Shown piece after piece: positions 12,082 through 25,020 of a stretch of DNA of 64,000 bases (its first letter is position 1; every line of letters starts with the position of its first letter). The DNA comes from Struthio camelus (taxonomy: Eukaryota > Chordata > Aves > Struthioniformes > Struthionidae): contig NC_090981.1 of NCBI RefSeq assembly GCF_040807025.1, positions 44,321,317 to 44,385,316 on the forward strand, in the 5' to 3' direction. The notes beneath the pieces were generated by a model. It made no database searches. It saw nothing but the letters and a program-made list of their open reading frames with translations, and was not told the origin of the DNA. The position numbers and the translations under genes were made by a program.

Positions 12082-15000
12082 CTGCAGAGAAATAATGAGA
12101 GCCGGATCTGTCAAACAGTAGAATACATATTATATGATTAGTCTACTTGTTGTGGGTCCAATCACGAATGCTGGTTTGCTTTTTCTACCCTGTTATTTCA
12201 GTCCTAGCCAAAAAAAATGCCTTGGTTCCTTTTCGCTCGCAAATATCTGCTTATGTTAGAGCCGCTATTCATTCCGTTAGCGTATGATATCAAATCCAGG
12301 GCAAATGGGTGTGCTTCTCCCCAAATCATTTGACCAAGATAACTGAAGAAAGCAATATGGCTATCTTCTTCAAAGAGGCCAAAGTTTCAGTTTTGTAGAA
12401 CAGCCAAACTCCACTAGAAAGCAGATCAAAAGTCAAATTGCTAACATCAATAGATGCTTTTGCATGCTCAGCACCTTGCAGGAGTGAATCTTTTCCAAAC
12501 TGGAAACTGTCTGGAGAAGCTAGGGGAATTTAGATAACTCGGAGATTTCAGAAAATATTTAATAAAGAGATTGCAATAAGGTCTTTTCAAAGACAGGTTA
12601 AAATTACTCTCTGAATAAAAAGATCTTACATTTTCCTAGCGTATCAATCTAAGGCACCGTACATAATGAGATATTTAAAACAAAAAAAGAAGTCTAGCTA
12701 CTATACAATAAACAGAACCACAGAAGACAGCACAAGGAAGATCTCAAGGTCATCTGGTCCATCCCACTTCCTCAGGGTGGGATCAGCTTTACCTAAACCA
12801 TGCCTGACAAACGTCTGTGTAAGCGATTCTTTAAAACTTCCACAGCCACACTTCAGTATCACAAAGAGGAGATACAATCAATATCGAATGCTACAAAAAC
12901 TGTACATAATAACAATCAATTTGATACACTGATCTTTTTCAGAAAGAAGCATCCTCTGTCCTTCTAGTTAGAATTTGTTGTCTCTGCATCAGTAGACTAA
13001 TTGTTCACAAGTATTTTCACGTAAGTTACAGAGCTTTTGATAGGTGCTGAGCGACAGTCTTAGAAACAAAGAACGCAAAGAAATAAAAGCTAGAGGAAGA
13101 ACAAACAGGAAAAAAAATGATTGTAGGTTAGTGACTAGAGCACTCAGTTGGAGGCAAGGGGAGCTGGGTATTGGTCTTAGCTTGCAAGACCAGTCTGGGT
13201 TTTGATCAATACCTTTGCCTTCTTTTTTGTTTGTATATGCACTTGCTGAAAGATATCAGTCTTTTTTGGTATGCACAGTTGCAAGATAATGTTCTTTTGA
13301 CTGTAATAAAAATACTTCCAAAGCACAAGGCCTCATTAATCATTCCTTTCAAATTACATAATTCTCTTCCTGCATCTCTATGCAAACTAACTCACTAGAA
13401 AAGAAGTAATTAAAATAAAAACGTCCATTGTAGAGTTACAGCTGATAGGCAAGAATATTTGTGAACAAGAAACCACAAGGAAGCAGGAAAATTAGAGATG
13501 AAGCAAAAGTAACCTTTTCAATCAAGTTGGATTCCTTATTTACAAGTTGTGTGAGTTTCTGCAGATTAGCATCTACTGTATCCTGTCCAGCTGGAGAATG
13601 GCCTGGAGAGTGAAGGCAGAAAGATGAAGAGTGAAAAAGTTCTTAGAAAAGCTTTCAAATCCCTTAAAAAGGCACTGGAGCAAAAGTTCATGCAGTTACT
13701 TTTATCCCCTCTAGAAAGGATTCAAGTGGAAAAGACATTCCACACTAGAGACAAATAGAAGTACTAAGCGTGAGCTACAGCACAGAGACAGGTGTTATTT
13801 TGCCAATGCCAGACAGGCTCTAAAAGCGAGAATTAAACCTGGATTTAATTTTCAATCATTTTTGCACAACTTTGGAATATTCTTTACTCACACAAACTCC
13901 AGCATAAACTGAATAAGATCTAATTCTGCCTTCTCCTACACTCCTAAGTGTAGGAAACAGGCTACACATGACAAAAGAGGGAAAAGAAATACAGCTTACC
14001 TGAGACAGTTAGCCTAAAGTAGCAACTTAAAATATCATCACAGAAACGACACAGATTGGGAAGCTGTTTCAAATGCTCTTGTAATTGTCCTCTAGGGAAG
14101 CACACTTTATAAACTGGTGCAAGGAAACCAAACACAAAGGCATCCAAGGTAGAAGGCCTGAAAGAGTAACAAAACAAAACAGTGTGACTGAGACAAGACA
14201 TTAAGACCACTATTACATAACCATTTTCTGTGCACGTCAAAGACAACTCAGAACAGAATTTAGTCAGCCCTTCTGACAGTCCATCTTTTCATATCAATCT
14301 GGTAAAAGTTTGGTGCAGAACATTCACTGATTTCAGCACCTCTGAATTAAAGCCAAGGAGGCAAATTAAAACAGTAACTTCAACACTAAAATCCAGTCAT
14401 GCTGTCACACAGACTGATAAACAAGCCACTTCAAAACACATTTCGGGCACCACAGAGGCCAAGCAGACAAGTTGTATGCCGGGGAACGGAATCCTCTCTC
14501 ATGAAATGGTCCAACCTCAGCGGCTGCAGGAACAGATCCTCCTTTTGGGACCCCCTGGAGCTATGTTGTTGTCAATATCTATTTCCTGTTCTATGCATGC
14601 ACCACAGAAAGAGGAGTCTTCCCAGACCTACAACCTCCTCCCACGGAGGTAGCGGTAACGCCTCAGGCTTAAAGCGTTTTTCTAAGTGCAGAAGGTGACA
14701 TCCAGTCGTTAGAAAAGCATTCTCTAGTGCTACAATAATTCATCAAGCATCCCACATTTTTTAAGCATCTGCCTCTGTACGAGGAGATGCAGCATGAGGG
14801 AGAACATATTGAGACACTGCACTCACTTCATCGGTCCAAAGATCTCATTCGTATCCTGTTCCCTCATTCAGATCTTACCTGAAATAACAGCATGAAGCAT
14901 GAACCCACTGCGCAGCCCCTTTTAACATGTGGCAGGTAACAAACCCCAGTGTTCACTGTGTCATGTAGTGCCTGTTTTCTTAGCCATTAAGAAAAATGTG

Positions 15001-18000
15001 CACTCACGTATTTCCAAAGAAAAACTGAGATGTTCCCAATCTCTTCGACAGGAGATTAAGGCATTCCTTGGCATCCCTGTATATCTGACGAGACACAAAA
15101 CTGTCTAAGAGCCCTAGGTGTAGCAAGCCTACTATGCACAGCATCATTCATTGTTTGGCAGTGTGTTAACCTGTTTCAGTTCTTCTCTTTGACAGCACCA
15201 ACTTGTGAACCAAATTCTTCACTACGTGACACATACCTGTGCTTCCACTTCAGTGAGACTGTAGAGTGGAGGACCCCCCCTGGTCAGCAAGATCCTGTTG
15301 AGAGCTTCCCTGGACATCTTTCCAGGCAGAAATAAACTCAGCGGGAAGGGAATCCTTGAGGCAAACCATGGCTTTGTCACACTGCAGTAGTTTTCAGCCT
15401 CAACCCAGAACGTGTGCAGCTGTACCAACACAAGCAAAAACATGAACAAGAACTGACTGGAATTTGAATAACACTAGTACACTACTCTTCAAAGTTTAAC
15501 GTGCAAGATCTCTGTCACAGAAGCACCAGGAATTGTTGCAGCTGAAAACAATCGGGCTCCATACTCAATTATATTAATACTTCGAGTGTGGGCATATACA
15601 GTTAAGGCCACAGCTACCCGATATCTAAATTAAAAATGAGACATATATACATGCCTAAAATTACATACACACGCAGTTTGCACATATTCACACACTGTAA
15701 ATAGAAACTATATGTAAATACTTACACATCTATAAAATACATAAGTTCTAGTTTTCCATGTCTCTGATGTTATATGTAAGCTGTAGTTCTACAGGACCAG
15801 GTTTTAACTTTTTAGAATTTTCTTTTGCAATTTTACATAAATCTTAAAATAAAAAAATATATATATTAAGTGATGAATTTGAGAGTCCTGCAGGATAGCT
15901 GAAGAGGCTAGCTTATGACACATCCGGTCAGAACATTCTTTTCCTGTAACAAACTGAAGCCAAAGTCATTCAACTCCAATACAGAGGCAGACTCACTGTC
16001 CAGGGATTTTTATACCTGTAATATACTCGCACTAAATTGGTAAGGACAAACAGCTATGTGCTATTTAGAACTGAAAAACAAAATTACTGGTGGCCATTTA
16101 ATTTCTCAAAAGTTCCAACAAAACAGTTATAAAGGGTCTTCACACTTGAACACCTCACATCAGACACCATCATACATGCCATATCTTACTCAAAGGTTTA
16201 TTAGAAGCATCAAATGAAACAAAAAATAGCTAAAGTATGCTTTTTTTTAAGGATACTGTTTAGCAAAAAGCATCTAAAAGAAAGAAAAAGTCATACGTGC
16301 AACTTTAAAATCTCTCATAAATTCATTATTATTCTTCACCCACCCTGCTTTTTTCCTTTACAAAAGTTACTAGGAAATAGTTCCCAAATTCGACTGAAAG
16401 AGCAAAAGCATTCCAGCCAGGACTATGGTGTTACTTTAACATTTCTCACATTGGGCACCTCTTTGTAATATTCACTTCCAAAAATTCTGCCCTCTAAAAT
16501 ATTTCCTGATATTTACCAGAGCAGGAAGCAGTTTCTCTTCAAGTAGCGCAATATACGCCAGGGTATCAGCTCCTTGTTTTGCAGACAATTCATAATCAGC
16601 ATTGTATTTCTATGAATTAAAAAAAAAATCAACAAAAATACATGCTACAAAAGTGTTACACAGAACTTTCCAGAAAGATCATGCAACCTCAAAAATGCAA
16701 CCAAAAATGATTTTAAACTTAACAGCTATCAAGTCAGCAAATACAACAATATTTTTCAGGAGAGAAAGCATAGGCTCACTAGAATTTCCTTCCTTTACTT
16801 CTTCAGGCTTCGCACTTCCTTGCATTCTACATTTCTGCTTACCCATTCCTAGACTTTTGGACCCTTCTGCCCCCAAATAACTCTTGTGCATGCCTCCCAT
16901 GGCTTGCCAAGCAACTGTCCAATGACAAAAAGGCAAATTTTCAGCAAACCTCTAGCAAATCTTGGTCTGTATTTTTGGATTTAAAAAAAAAAAAAAAAAT
17001 CAAAGCAGTCCTACCTGTTACCCTTAATTAGCTTTTAAAAAGTTTAACAATTTGATGCCAACAATATAAGAGACCAAATACACAGCTAAATTAATGCAAC
17101 TATAGCTAACTCAGCTTTTAATTCTGACACAGAATCCTTTTAACGTACATAAAAAGGGCTGGTAAATTTGGGGGGAAGGGAGAGGAGGTCAGCTTTATTA
17201 ACTTAGAAATAGCAGAGGGTTAGTGCTGATCTTCCTTATTTTGGGGATATTTGAGAAGTATGCAGATCACTGTTATACTTTAACTGAAAGGTTTTTTTTC
17301 CAACATTAAGTAATCTTTGGTATTCAAATGATATGAAACTTCTGAATTTTAAAACAACTGTCTCAAATGCTCAGTTTTCACATTCTATTTTTCTCCCCCA
17401 AAAAGATTTAAAGTTTCACTAACATGCCATCACCAGATAATCTTCTTGACTAGGCAGGAACTGAATTTCTAATGTAAAAACAGAACAGAAGGCTGGAGTA
17501 CCATCTTAGAAATAAAAAGACAATGTCATGCTTTATTAGACATCTTTACACTCTGTGAAAAGAAACTGTATAGCTTTATTCTTTGTGAATAAAACATTAT
17601 GAGACCTGCAAAACGCTGGCAAGAGTTGACGATATAATAACATGATGTGCATCAAGAAATGCTTGCAGACATTTTTCTGCTACAAGCTACAGAAAAACTA
17701 CAGTAGATTAAAAATAAGTTTTATGTATTATCCTTCAAAAAAGAGCATTAGGAGACAATCATCCATTTAAACAGTTAAAACCACACTTCCCAAACTGTGA
17801 TCTCCCAGGTCTGCAAAGCCATAATGACATTAAACTGTTATAATTAAGAGTGTGATGAAACTGCAGGGTGCTCAGTGAGAAAATGCTCAATTAAGGCTAG
17901 TTTGCTGTCCTGTTCAATGAACAAGGGTTTTTTTGTGTCTATTTTTAAACCTTGCACAGGACTAACAATAAACCTTTTAAATAGCTATCTGTAATCCACC

Positions 18001-20039
18001 ATTTTGCAATCCGCGTGCATGTCTGGAAAATATGAAAGCAGCGGGTCAGAACTGAGTTCCAGGCTTTTGGAAACCTGTATCAATATATACACGGGACATA
18101 TATATAAACTAAGAGGCAGAACAAGTTCAAATCTCCTGAAAGAGACCTACCTGCTTTCTTAAGTAGTTTAGTATTTTCGCTGGCTGCGAAATAGCAGTGT
18201 CTTCCGATATCAAGATTGGTATCTCTCCTAAAGAACACGAATAACACAGTCAACAGAATTTATATAGAAGACTTCTACCATAACTGGACAATGACTGGTC
18301 ACTTCATCCATCTCCCTTCTCTCCACAGCATGCTCTGATCTTCCTAACGTGTAAACTAGGTTGTACTGTAGGTTGTACTGTAGGTTGTTGTCATAAATTA
18401 AGTTGTACTGTATTGCGCCCTGAACTAACACACCACCTAAAAAGGGCCCACATCAAATCAGACTGAAGTCAATACCATCTAATAGACTATTGATACTTTG
18501 GAAGCCAGGCTAGTTATCTGGATTTCAAGTATCTATCTTAAATCAAAAATCCCAACCCAGTCCGAACCCCTTATCAACTCACTCACCTCAGGCCAATCCT
18601 TTCTTCCTATTTGCTTCCTGTCCTTCTCCTCCAAATCCTTGTTACCCACCTGTTTTTCTCTCGCCTTACCACAACCACGGCCCCAGCTACCAGGGCAGAA
18701 CCCAGAACTCCTCTGGGACCCAGGTAACTCCCTCCCCTCAGGGCATCCTGGTCTGCCTCTACTGATTAGACTGCAGGATCAAGGACTGCAGACTGAAAAA
18801 CCTCTGGAAAAGGGGCTTACACACACAGTACGTTCACAAGGTACTTGCCACTGAGCCTAACACGACCGTGCTGCTGTGCACTACTAGAGTATCAATTACC
18901 AGCAAGACCTGTTATTTTGGATTTTTAGGGGTATGGATTCTATGTATTTTGATGATCAAGAAAGAGAAACGACTTTTGAGAAGTACACCTGGCTAGTTCT
19001 TGGTATTTTCTACTAACAGCAATCAATATACTAAAGAGCAAGAGCCAGAGGCCCAAGCGCTATGTGGCTGTAGCACTGCCAGAACTGACCATGTGGTGAA
19101 GCTGAACTACAGAGTACTCTGGACTTGCAGTGACTTTACCTCTGTGCAACACACCTGGACAAAGACCACAGTGCTGAGCAAACGGATAAGCAACAGGTAC
19201 AAGTATCCATCATGAAAAAGTCCTCTCTCAACACCTTACCGTAAACCTCTCTGACAACTAGATCATTAGTTACCTTTTCTAATTCAGCTTCTCAAACTAA
19301 GTGCAGTAGTAAACACCCCAACTGATATGGGGCCCATACGTTTACGGGGCCCATAAAATCATCACACTTGATCCTGCAAACTCATTTATAGGTATGTCAC
19401 GAAAGCAGGCAGCCCAAACTGGAGCAGGTTACTCACAAACACAAAACCAAAGGAAACTCAGAAATAACTCTGAAATTGGAACCTACATTTATAAAGTGAC
19501 CGTGAGTTTTTTTGTTTTTTGTTTTTTTTTTTAAAGGGAGGCGGGGGGAAGAGGCAGAGAAGGTACCTTTTGGCGCTCTCCAGGAGTTATTTATGGCATT
19601 CACCGTCAGCGGAGCGCCAGAAAATTTGGCGTAAGCCTGCAAGATTGCGAGGGGAGGGGGGGGAGGGGATGAATAAATAACCAAAGCCGTGGTCAGCCTA
19701 CGCGGGGGCGAAGTCGCGGCCCCGAAGAGGGGCGGCGAGGGAGGGCAGCGGGCCCCGACCTGCCGCCGCGCCCAGGCCGGCACCGCGCCGCGCTGCCCTC
19801 GGACCTCCCCGCGCCTCCTATCGAGCCGCCCCCAGGGCCGCTGCGCGGCCGCGGGCGCTCCCGCCGGTGCCCCTCAGCCCCGCGTAACCGCGGCGGGCGG
19901 CGGCAGGCGGGCCCCCGCGGCGCCGTCCCTCCCCGCGGCGGGCGGCCCCGGCCGTTACCATGACGGTGAGCGACTCCGGGTGCACGGACGGCAGCCCCCA
20001 GCCGCCGCCCCAGCAGCTCAGCTCCATGGGGGCCGCCAT
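11971..20039 (-). CDS. MTX3: Metaxin 3, complete coding region in 9 exons
   Basis: Coding exons on the minus strand, in transcript order: 20039-19959, 19636-19567, 18227-18151, 16609-16517, 15419-15237, 15084-15008, 14157-14000, 13602-13514 and 12081-11971. The joined frame is 939 nt, 312 residues plus TGA, the length I remember for human MTX3. It opens [20 protein letters not shown] and closes with NRLSP, as metaxin 3 does. Residues from about 20 to 76 form the N-terminal thioredoxin/GST-like (Tom37-type) part. Residues of about 140-260 form the GST C-terminal-like helical domain, with the conserved block [13 protein letters not shown] (about 196-208). No transmembrane tail is seen, unlike metaxin 1. 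Metaxins act at the mitochondrial outer membrane with the SAM machinery in beta-barrel import; MTX3's own role is less well known. It lies divergent to THBS4, with 5.0 kb between start codons. All splice sites are GT-AG and all phases close. Confidence 0.96.
12715..12870 (-). repeat. Degenerate CR1-like LINE remnant in MTX3 intron 8
   Basis: The plus strand carries GGTCATCTGGTCCATCCC, then GGATCAGCTTTACCTA and CATGCCTGACAAACGTCTG. These phrases, in this order, recall the 3' portion of old amniote CR1 elements, here in antisense orientation to the plus strand. Heavily mutated and without coding capacity. The family assignment is from memory. Confidence 0.55.
13514..13602 (-). CDS. MTX3: MTX3 exon 8
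   Basis: Encodes residues 248-276, [20 protein letters not shown] to LIEK, with G247 split across the previous junction. The acceptor is CTCTCCAG. The donor is GTTACT, weaker than the consensus at +3. Confidence 0.92.
14000..14157 (-). CDS. MTX3: MTX3 exon 7
   Basis: Encodes residues 194-247, the core of the GST C-like domain: [18 protein letters not shown], then [19 protein letters not shown]. Acceptor TTTCAG and donor GTAAGC are good. This is the most strongly family-diagnostic exon. Confidence 0.95.
15008..15084 (-). CDS. MTX3: MTX3 exon 6
   Basis: Encodes residues 169-193 plus two bases of T194: [20 protein letters not shown] then FFFGN. Acceptor GTCAG and donor GTGAGT. Confidence 0.93.
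15237..15419 (-). CDS. MTX3: MTX3 exon 5
   Basis: Encodes residues 108-168, starting [20 protein letters not shown] and ending LTEVEAQ. The VTKPWFAS and FPLSLFLPG motifs are metaxin hallmarks. Acceptor GGTACAG and donor GTATGT; both ends in phase 0. Confidence 0.95.
16517..16609 (-). CDS. MTX3: MTX3 exon 4
   Basis: Encodes residues 77-107, [20 protein letters not shown] to KLLPAL. Both junctions are phase 0; the donor is GTAAAT. The reading [20 protein letters not shown] is strongly conserved in metaxins. Confidence 0.94.
18151..18227 (-). CDS. MTX3: MTX3 exon 3
   Basis: Encodes residues 51 (split) to 76, [20 protein letters not shown] then YLRKQ. Acceptor CTTTAG and donor GTAGGT. Confidence 0.94.
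18355..18416. repeat. Short tandem repeat, about 13-base unit
   Basis: The unit GTAGGTTGTACT, with small changes, is repeated in tandem between about 18355 and 18416 in MTX3 intron 2, with one copy interrupted by unrelated bases. No coding role is visible. Confidence 0.6.
19567..19636 (-). CDS. MTX3: MTX3 exon 2
   Basis: Encodes residues 28-50 plus one base of codon 51: [20 protein letters not shown] then APK. Acceptor CTTGCAG follows a C-rich pyrimidine tract; the donor is GTACCT. Confidence 0.94.
19651..19668 (+). other. G-run, potential G-quadruplex in MTX3 pyrimidine tract
   Basis: G4-A-G8-A-G4 on the plus strand, 15 bases from MTX3 exon 2. On the transcribed (minus) sense it is the C-rich polypyrimidine tract of the exon 2 acceptor, so the quadruplex would form on the DNA template strand. 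Confidence 0.6.
19959..20039 (-). CDS. MTX3: MTX3 exon 1 with start codon
   Basis: Encodes residues 1-27, [20 protein letters not shown] to LTVM, then donor GTAACG. The start was chosen because MAAP matches the family N-terminus and ATG is followed by G at +4. The frame stays open upstream to an in-frame ATG at 20180, but the extra residues are Arg/Ala/Gly-rich and look like untranslated GC-rich DNA. Confidence 0.93.
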
Positions 20040-20094
20040 CTTGTCCGCCGCCGGCGCCGCCGCCCTCGCCTGGCGGCGCCCGAGAGCCCCGGCC

Positions 20095-20120
20095 GCAGCG
20101 CAGCGCAGCGCAGCGCAGCG
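20095..20120. repeat. GC pentamer array, (GCAGC)n
   Basis: Five copies of GCAGC plus one base, upstream of the MTX3 start codon. Read on the minus strand the unit is GCTGC, the same unit as the array in THBS4 intron 1. Confidence 0.85.
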
Positions 20121-20299
20121 GCCGCCCCGCCGCCCACCTGCCTCTCCCCGGGCCGTGCGCGGCCGCCCGCCTCGGGCCAAGCCCGGGCGGAAGCGGCCGG
20201 CACCGGGCGCGGGACGCGGCCGCCGCCCCGTCAGGCCCTTTAATCCCGGCGGGCCACGGCAGCGGGACCGGGGCGGGGCGGGGACTTCGATTTCTAAAA

Positions 20300-23200
20300 C
20301 GCTACCTTGTCTTATTAGAAATATTTTTTGTTTGTTTGTTTAGGAAGGTGATTTGATCATTGTGGCACATGGCACACAGCTGGTTAGACTTCTGTATTTC
20401 TGCACCCCACTTTTTTTTTGGATTTTATTTCATACGCGGTTAACGACTTTTCACAGGGACAAAAATTCTGACCCTTGGGCGAATGTAAACAGCGGTCATC
20501 GGTCATTTGGCTTTGGAAACAAGCAGCTTTGATCATACTATACGAGTTTTATTTTTTGTATAAATTGCATTTTTTTACTGTAGACCTCTAAAGGCATCAA
20601 GTTTTCTGCCATTTCATTTTAACATTCCTGCAGACATCGTGTAGCGCTTGTTATTGTTCAGATTTTAAGTCAAGTCAAATGTTTTTATCCTTCCTGAGCA
20701 CGAAGGAAAAATATCACACTGCCTTTAAAAAAAAAAAAGTTGCACCGACTAGCCTCATTCATTGAGGTCTTCTGCTCATGAAGAGAAGAGGAGAGCAAGG
20801 GCAAAGCTTTTTTTTTTCCCCTCCCCTTGGATTTGCACAGTTGGAGATCTGCATAAAATCTGTGGTATAGTGTCACCATCAAAACCTACCACACAGATCA
20901 TTCTGCTCCAGATCATGAGGAACAAGGAAAAAGAAATACCCTTTTTTCCTCAAAAAATATGCAATTAGCAATACTAACAATAGTGAAAATTGTGATTTTT
21001 TTTAGAAAGGGCTGATTACATTTCTCCCTGTGAAGAGGTATGTAAGGTAAAGGTTCTTAAGGACACCTTTCTCTTCCTTTCATGCCCGCTAACTCCTAAT
21101 CCGTCTTTGTGGGTACTTCATTTAGGCCCGATCACCCTTGCTGCCATGTGCAAGATCTGGAAGTGAGAGTGGCTTTTAATAGCGCTGATCCTAAATGGCT
21201 GTTTCTGTAATGAGAATGTGCCAGTTTATGGCTCCTCTCTGATGCAGGTTGCAAGAATGCTTAGGAGGTAATTAGGAGCGTGAACTTTTCTTGCAGTGCC
21301 TTAGGGCCCAATTCATCTCTGCACTATTGCGGAAGCCAAAGCAATGATAAAAAAGGCAATCTGCCTCTTCCCTCCCCTATCCCAAAGCTATTCGTGAGTT
21401 TTTTCCTCTTGGTTGCTTGAGTGGAATTCCTCTTAGTGGAAATGATAGGTAGTTAGGTCCATTGAGAATGACTGTATGCCTTGACTTGGAAAAGTGGGCT
21501 CAAGTCTGTGTTCCTGAGAAAGCAAAACTTCCTCGGAAACCGGTGTGTTTGAAACCGTGTTGTACACATTTTTTTTCTATGAAAATGTTGCCGGATCAAA
21601 CCTGTAAGCGTCCAAATAAAGGTGGAGGGATGCGGTCTAGAGCTGTGCTGCACTTGGCTTTCACTTGTATTAAGACTTCTGTATCTTAGATTCACTTGTG
21701 TCCTGATCCTTAGGTCATCCATATAATTCCATGAAAATAGTGAGTCTTCCTGGTACACAGTAGGAGCGAAATATGAAAGATGAATAAAGCAGCAGAGATG
21801 TCTTCCTACTTCCCCTACCCTGTTACTTGGAATTGGAACAAGTCATCTGCATTTCTGTAAAGCAAAATCTATAGTGTTGGCAGCTTCTCTGTATTCTCTA
21901 TGTTTAGAATTTTGTTGATTTACATAAATTAAGCAGGACAAATATTTAACAGTTGAGTTGAGGTTTACTTGCAGGTCCTGTGCTAAGAATTAGTCTTATG
22001 TTCCTGTAAGAAACTTCCATATATGTTATTGACTTTATGAACGTTTTTGAAGATACCCTGCCCAATAACCACTTTTTGATTCTTATTCAAAATATTGAGC
22101 TCCAATAAATTAAGGTGGAGTTTGTACTTCAGAGAATACACAAGAGTGAAAAGGCAATAGCTAAAACTCCGTTTGTTTTGTTACTGAAAATGATGGTTAG
22201 AAGGTCAAATAGCCCTATCTAGACAGCAGATAAACATTATACTTTGTGAAAATCCCTTAAAGAAGGTTGTGCTTGAGCACAAAATCCCCTTCAGTCTGTA
22301 ACGTACTCCAGTAGTAAAACTGAACATAGAAATGAAAACTGGAAAAATTTGCAGAGACCTTTATGGTGCTGGCTAAGTTCATCTAAACATGGATTCAAAC
22401 TTCTGTTTATATACATTGTGAACTTGTTCTGTTCTGTGACGTTTTGTTGTGAGCACGCTCTGTTTGCCAGATTCTGCTCGGATGTGCATTCCTGGTGCTT
22501 ACTGCAGGCAGAGCGAGAGCAGAATTTGGCCCTCAGGAATCCAGCACTAATGGGTTCATAATGCCTCCCAGAGAGCCTGTTGCTATCAGTGCGAGAGACT
22601 CTACTGTAACTAAATCAGAAGTAAGATGATATTTTAAAGTTATTTATTAAAAATTTTTGACAGATGGGGAAATTTTTCAAGGTAATATTTCCTATATTTC
22701 GATAAACTCAAAGAAATTACATAATAAAGCAAATAATATTGCAAATACTTGAGGGCGTTAGCTTAGAGAGGTAAAAGCAAAACTTCATTATCCTTTTGTC
22801 CTTTCTTTGTCGGCTACAGTGACTGAATACATTAGTATGGACCCGTGAAGATTGTACATCTTCATGGTGTTTTTGCCTCAGGCATTTAAACCTGTGTTTT
22901 CCAAGAATGCTCTTTGGTGACAAAGGGCTTCTCCTTCCTCGCACTCAAACCAGAGAACAATATCTGGGCTGCTCTACGCCCTGGTATTTAGTCTCTGCAG
23001 CATCTGTGCTGTCTCCATCCTTTAGGTGGGAAGGAAGTCAGGACTGAGGCTTCTTTCTGGGCAGCTTGCGGCACTTTAAGTCCTTCGTTCTTCATTTTCT
23101 GTTCCATGTCCTTGCCTTCTCCCTTAGCCTCTTCCAGCCTCCCCTTGCTGATTCTCCCTGTCCCGTATCCTCCTGCACCTGCCGCGTTTCTCCCTCCGCT

Positions 23201-24690
23201 CTGCTGCCCTCTGCCAGCCCTGACACCACCAAGTCGTCCTGTTGCTGCCATCACAGAGGCAGGGGAGCAGGGAGCGAAGCGAAATCCTCCCCAGAAGGGA
23301 GGATTTATTGCTGTGTGGGGACGCATACAGAAGTGCCGGGGGGTGAGGGGATGGAAGAACGCTGTGCTGGGGCACGCTGCATATGGGGAGCACTCTCCAG
23401 CCTGGAGAGGTTGGGCAGAGGAAGAAATGCCGTGCAGTTGGAGTGGGGGCAACACTGTTACACACGCAGCCTAAGGAGTGTTGTGTGTCCTGAGGTTATG
23501 GGGGATGTAACATGCAGGGAGGGCAACTAAAAGGGCTGTGAATATAGGCCAGCTCAAGGCAGAGGAAACACCGTTGCAACTGGATGAGGAGGAGCCCACA
23601 CCTATGCCTTCTGCGGTGGTGGAGTGACACGGCCAGAGCCTTCCCTCGCAGCGAGCGCCCCAGCCCCAGCCCTGACGGTGCTGTGTCTTGGCTCGCACGC
23701 AGTGACCCCCCAGGGGCTGTTCTCTGCGGTGCTCATTAGCTGTATATTCCAAGCCTGATGTGACTGAACACGAATCAACACTATTTTGTTCATTTAACAT
23801 ACAATTTCCCTCCTATTGTTGTCCTTCTTTTTATGATGTAAATAGTATCAGACAGCTCCAGCTATTCCAACTGCGTGCTGGGTAGCAGGTTGGTAGGGGG
23901 GCAGCCATGGCTTCCTGGCGTTCTCCTGTCCCCTTCTGACCCGGCAGGAGTTCATCTGCAGGCTGGGGGAACGCAAACAGGGATGGGAGGCAGCAGGTAG
24001 CGGAGCAGGTTTGGAAACGGGCTGCAAGCTGTTGGCTGTGGAGCGGGAGAAGCGCCTTGCAGCCCTTCTGCCATGCAGTCCCTTGGGAGATCCCTTCCTC
24101 TGCAAGCAGAAAGCGCCAGAGGAGTGTGCCCTGCCTGATGGGAGACTCCACGTGGGTATAAGGGAAGGGGCTGCATGGCTCCTCAGCCCCAAGGGGTTTG
24201 CTTGCTCACCTTCCTAACTTCAGCAATGCAGAGGCTGCAATTTTCTGGAGTAGATGGAGTGGAGGGGAAAGATGGATGGAGCAAGGGAATAATGGCATCC
24301 TGGGGGCACATACGAGACTGAAAAATCTGTGTAGTTGAAAGGGAAAGGGTCTTTTCTTAACAGGCTGGTTAAATCATCAGGTTTGGGGTTTTGTTAACAT
24401 GAGCAACCTTTTTTCAGTAACCCTAAGGCTTTCAGTTTGAGCTGCCCCCATGCTCCTGAGCTCTCTAAATGAAATGAGCAGATTATATGTTCTGCACTTT
24501 GCCAGTCAAGACTCTTCTAGAAACCAAATTTGCTCCAGTCCGATCTGCACAACCCCTTTCGGTGACACTCTTGACTCAGAAACAGCGGGCAAGTTAAAAC
24601 CCATACCGAGACCAAGCTTACGCACCAGGGCGTCTGTAGCCGTTTTGCACGTAACGCCATTGAACAGGTTCAATTTCTAGACCAGGGCTC
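20300..24690. other. Spacer between divergent MTX3 and THBS4
   Basis: No gene was recognised. The left 2.5 kb is AT-rich. From about 22930 to 24230 it is GC-richer, with overlapping open frames on both strands up to about 155 codons but no domain and no CpG island. Enhancers shared by the two genes would be plausible here, but none can be named from sequence alone. Confidence 0.45.
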
Positions 24691-25020
24691 CTCGAAGAGG
24701 GGCTCGGGCCTCAACAAGGCGCCAGACCTGTCACCCCTCCTGCCTGCCGCTGGGGAACGGCACCCGCCGAGCGCCGCAGCCCCGCGAGGGCCCGCGGCCC
24801 ACAACAGCCCGGCCGGGCCCCGACGGATGGAGGGGAGCCAGGACGGGGCCGGCGCTGCTGCCGGCGGGGGGCTGCGGCGGGGGCTGCCCGGCCGCGGCAC
24901 TGCCCGCCAACCCCGGGGCTCCAGCCCTGCCCCCGCCGGCCCGGCTCGGCCCCCGCCCGCCCCCGCCAATGGCCTGCCGCCTGCCGCCGTCCCTCCCCGG
25001 ACGCGGGTGGCCCCGTTAAA

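Larger units (their letters stand above)
19690..20290 (-). promoter_or_regulatory. MTX3: MTX3 CpG-island promoter
   Basis: Very CpG-dense GC-rich DNA covers MTX3 exon 1 and its upstream flank. There is no TATA box near a plausible start, as expected for a housekeeping-type island promoter. The exact transcription start is not visible. A (GCAGC)n pentamer array lies inside it at 20095-20120. Confidence 0.8.

Noticed and set aside
14230-14652. 140-codon plus-strand frame inside MTX3 intron 6
   Set aside because: It lies antisense to a well-defined intron, shows no domain and no promoter, and fits chance expectation.
23195-23225. CTCF-like word in the intergenic spacer (minus-strand GGCAGAGGGCAG)
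   Set aside because: Two of the first three core positions do not fit, so it is much weaker than the site at 44003.
23000-23530. Overlapping frames of 113-155 codons on both strands between the two genes
   Set aside because: They overlap each other on opposite strands, have no recognisable domain or splice partners, and lie in GC-richer DNA where stops are rare.
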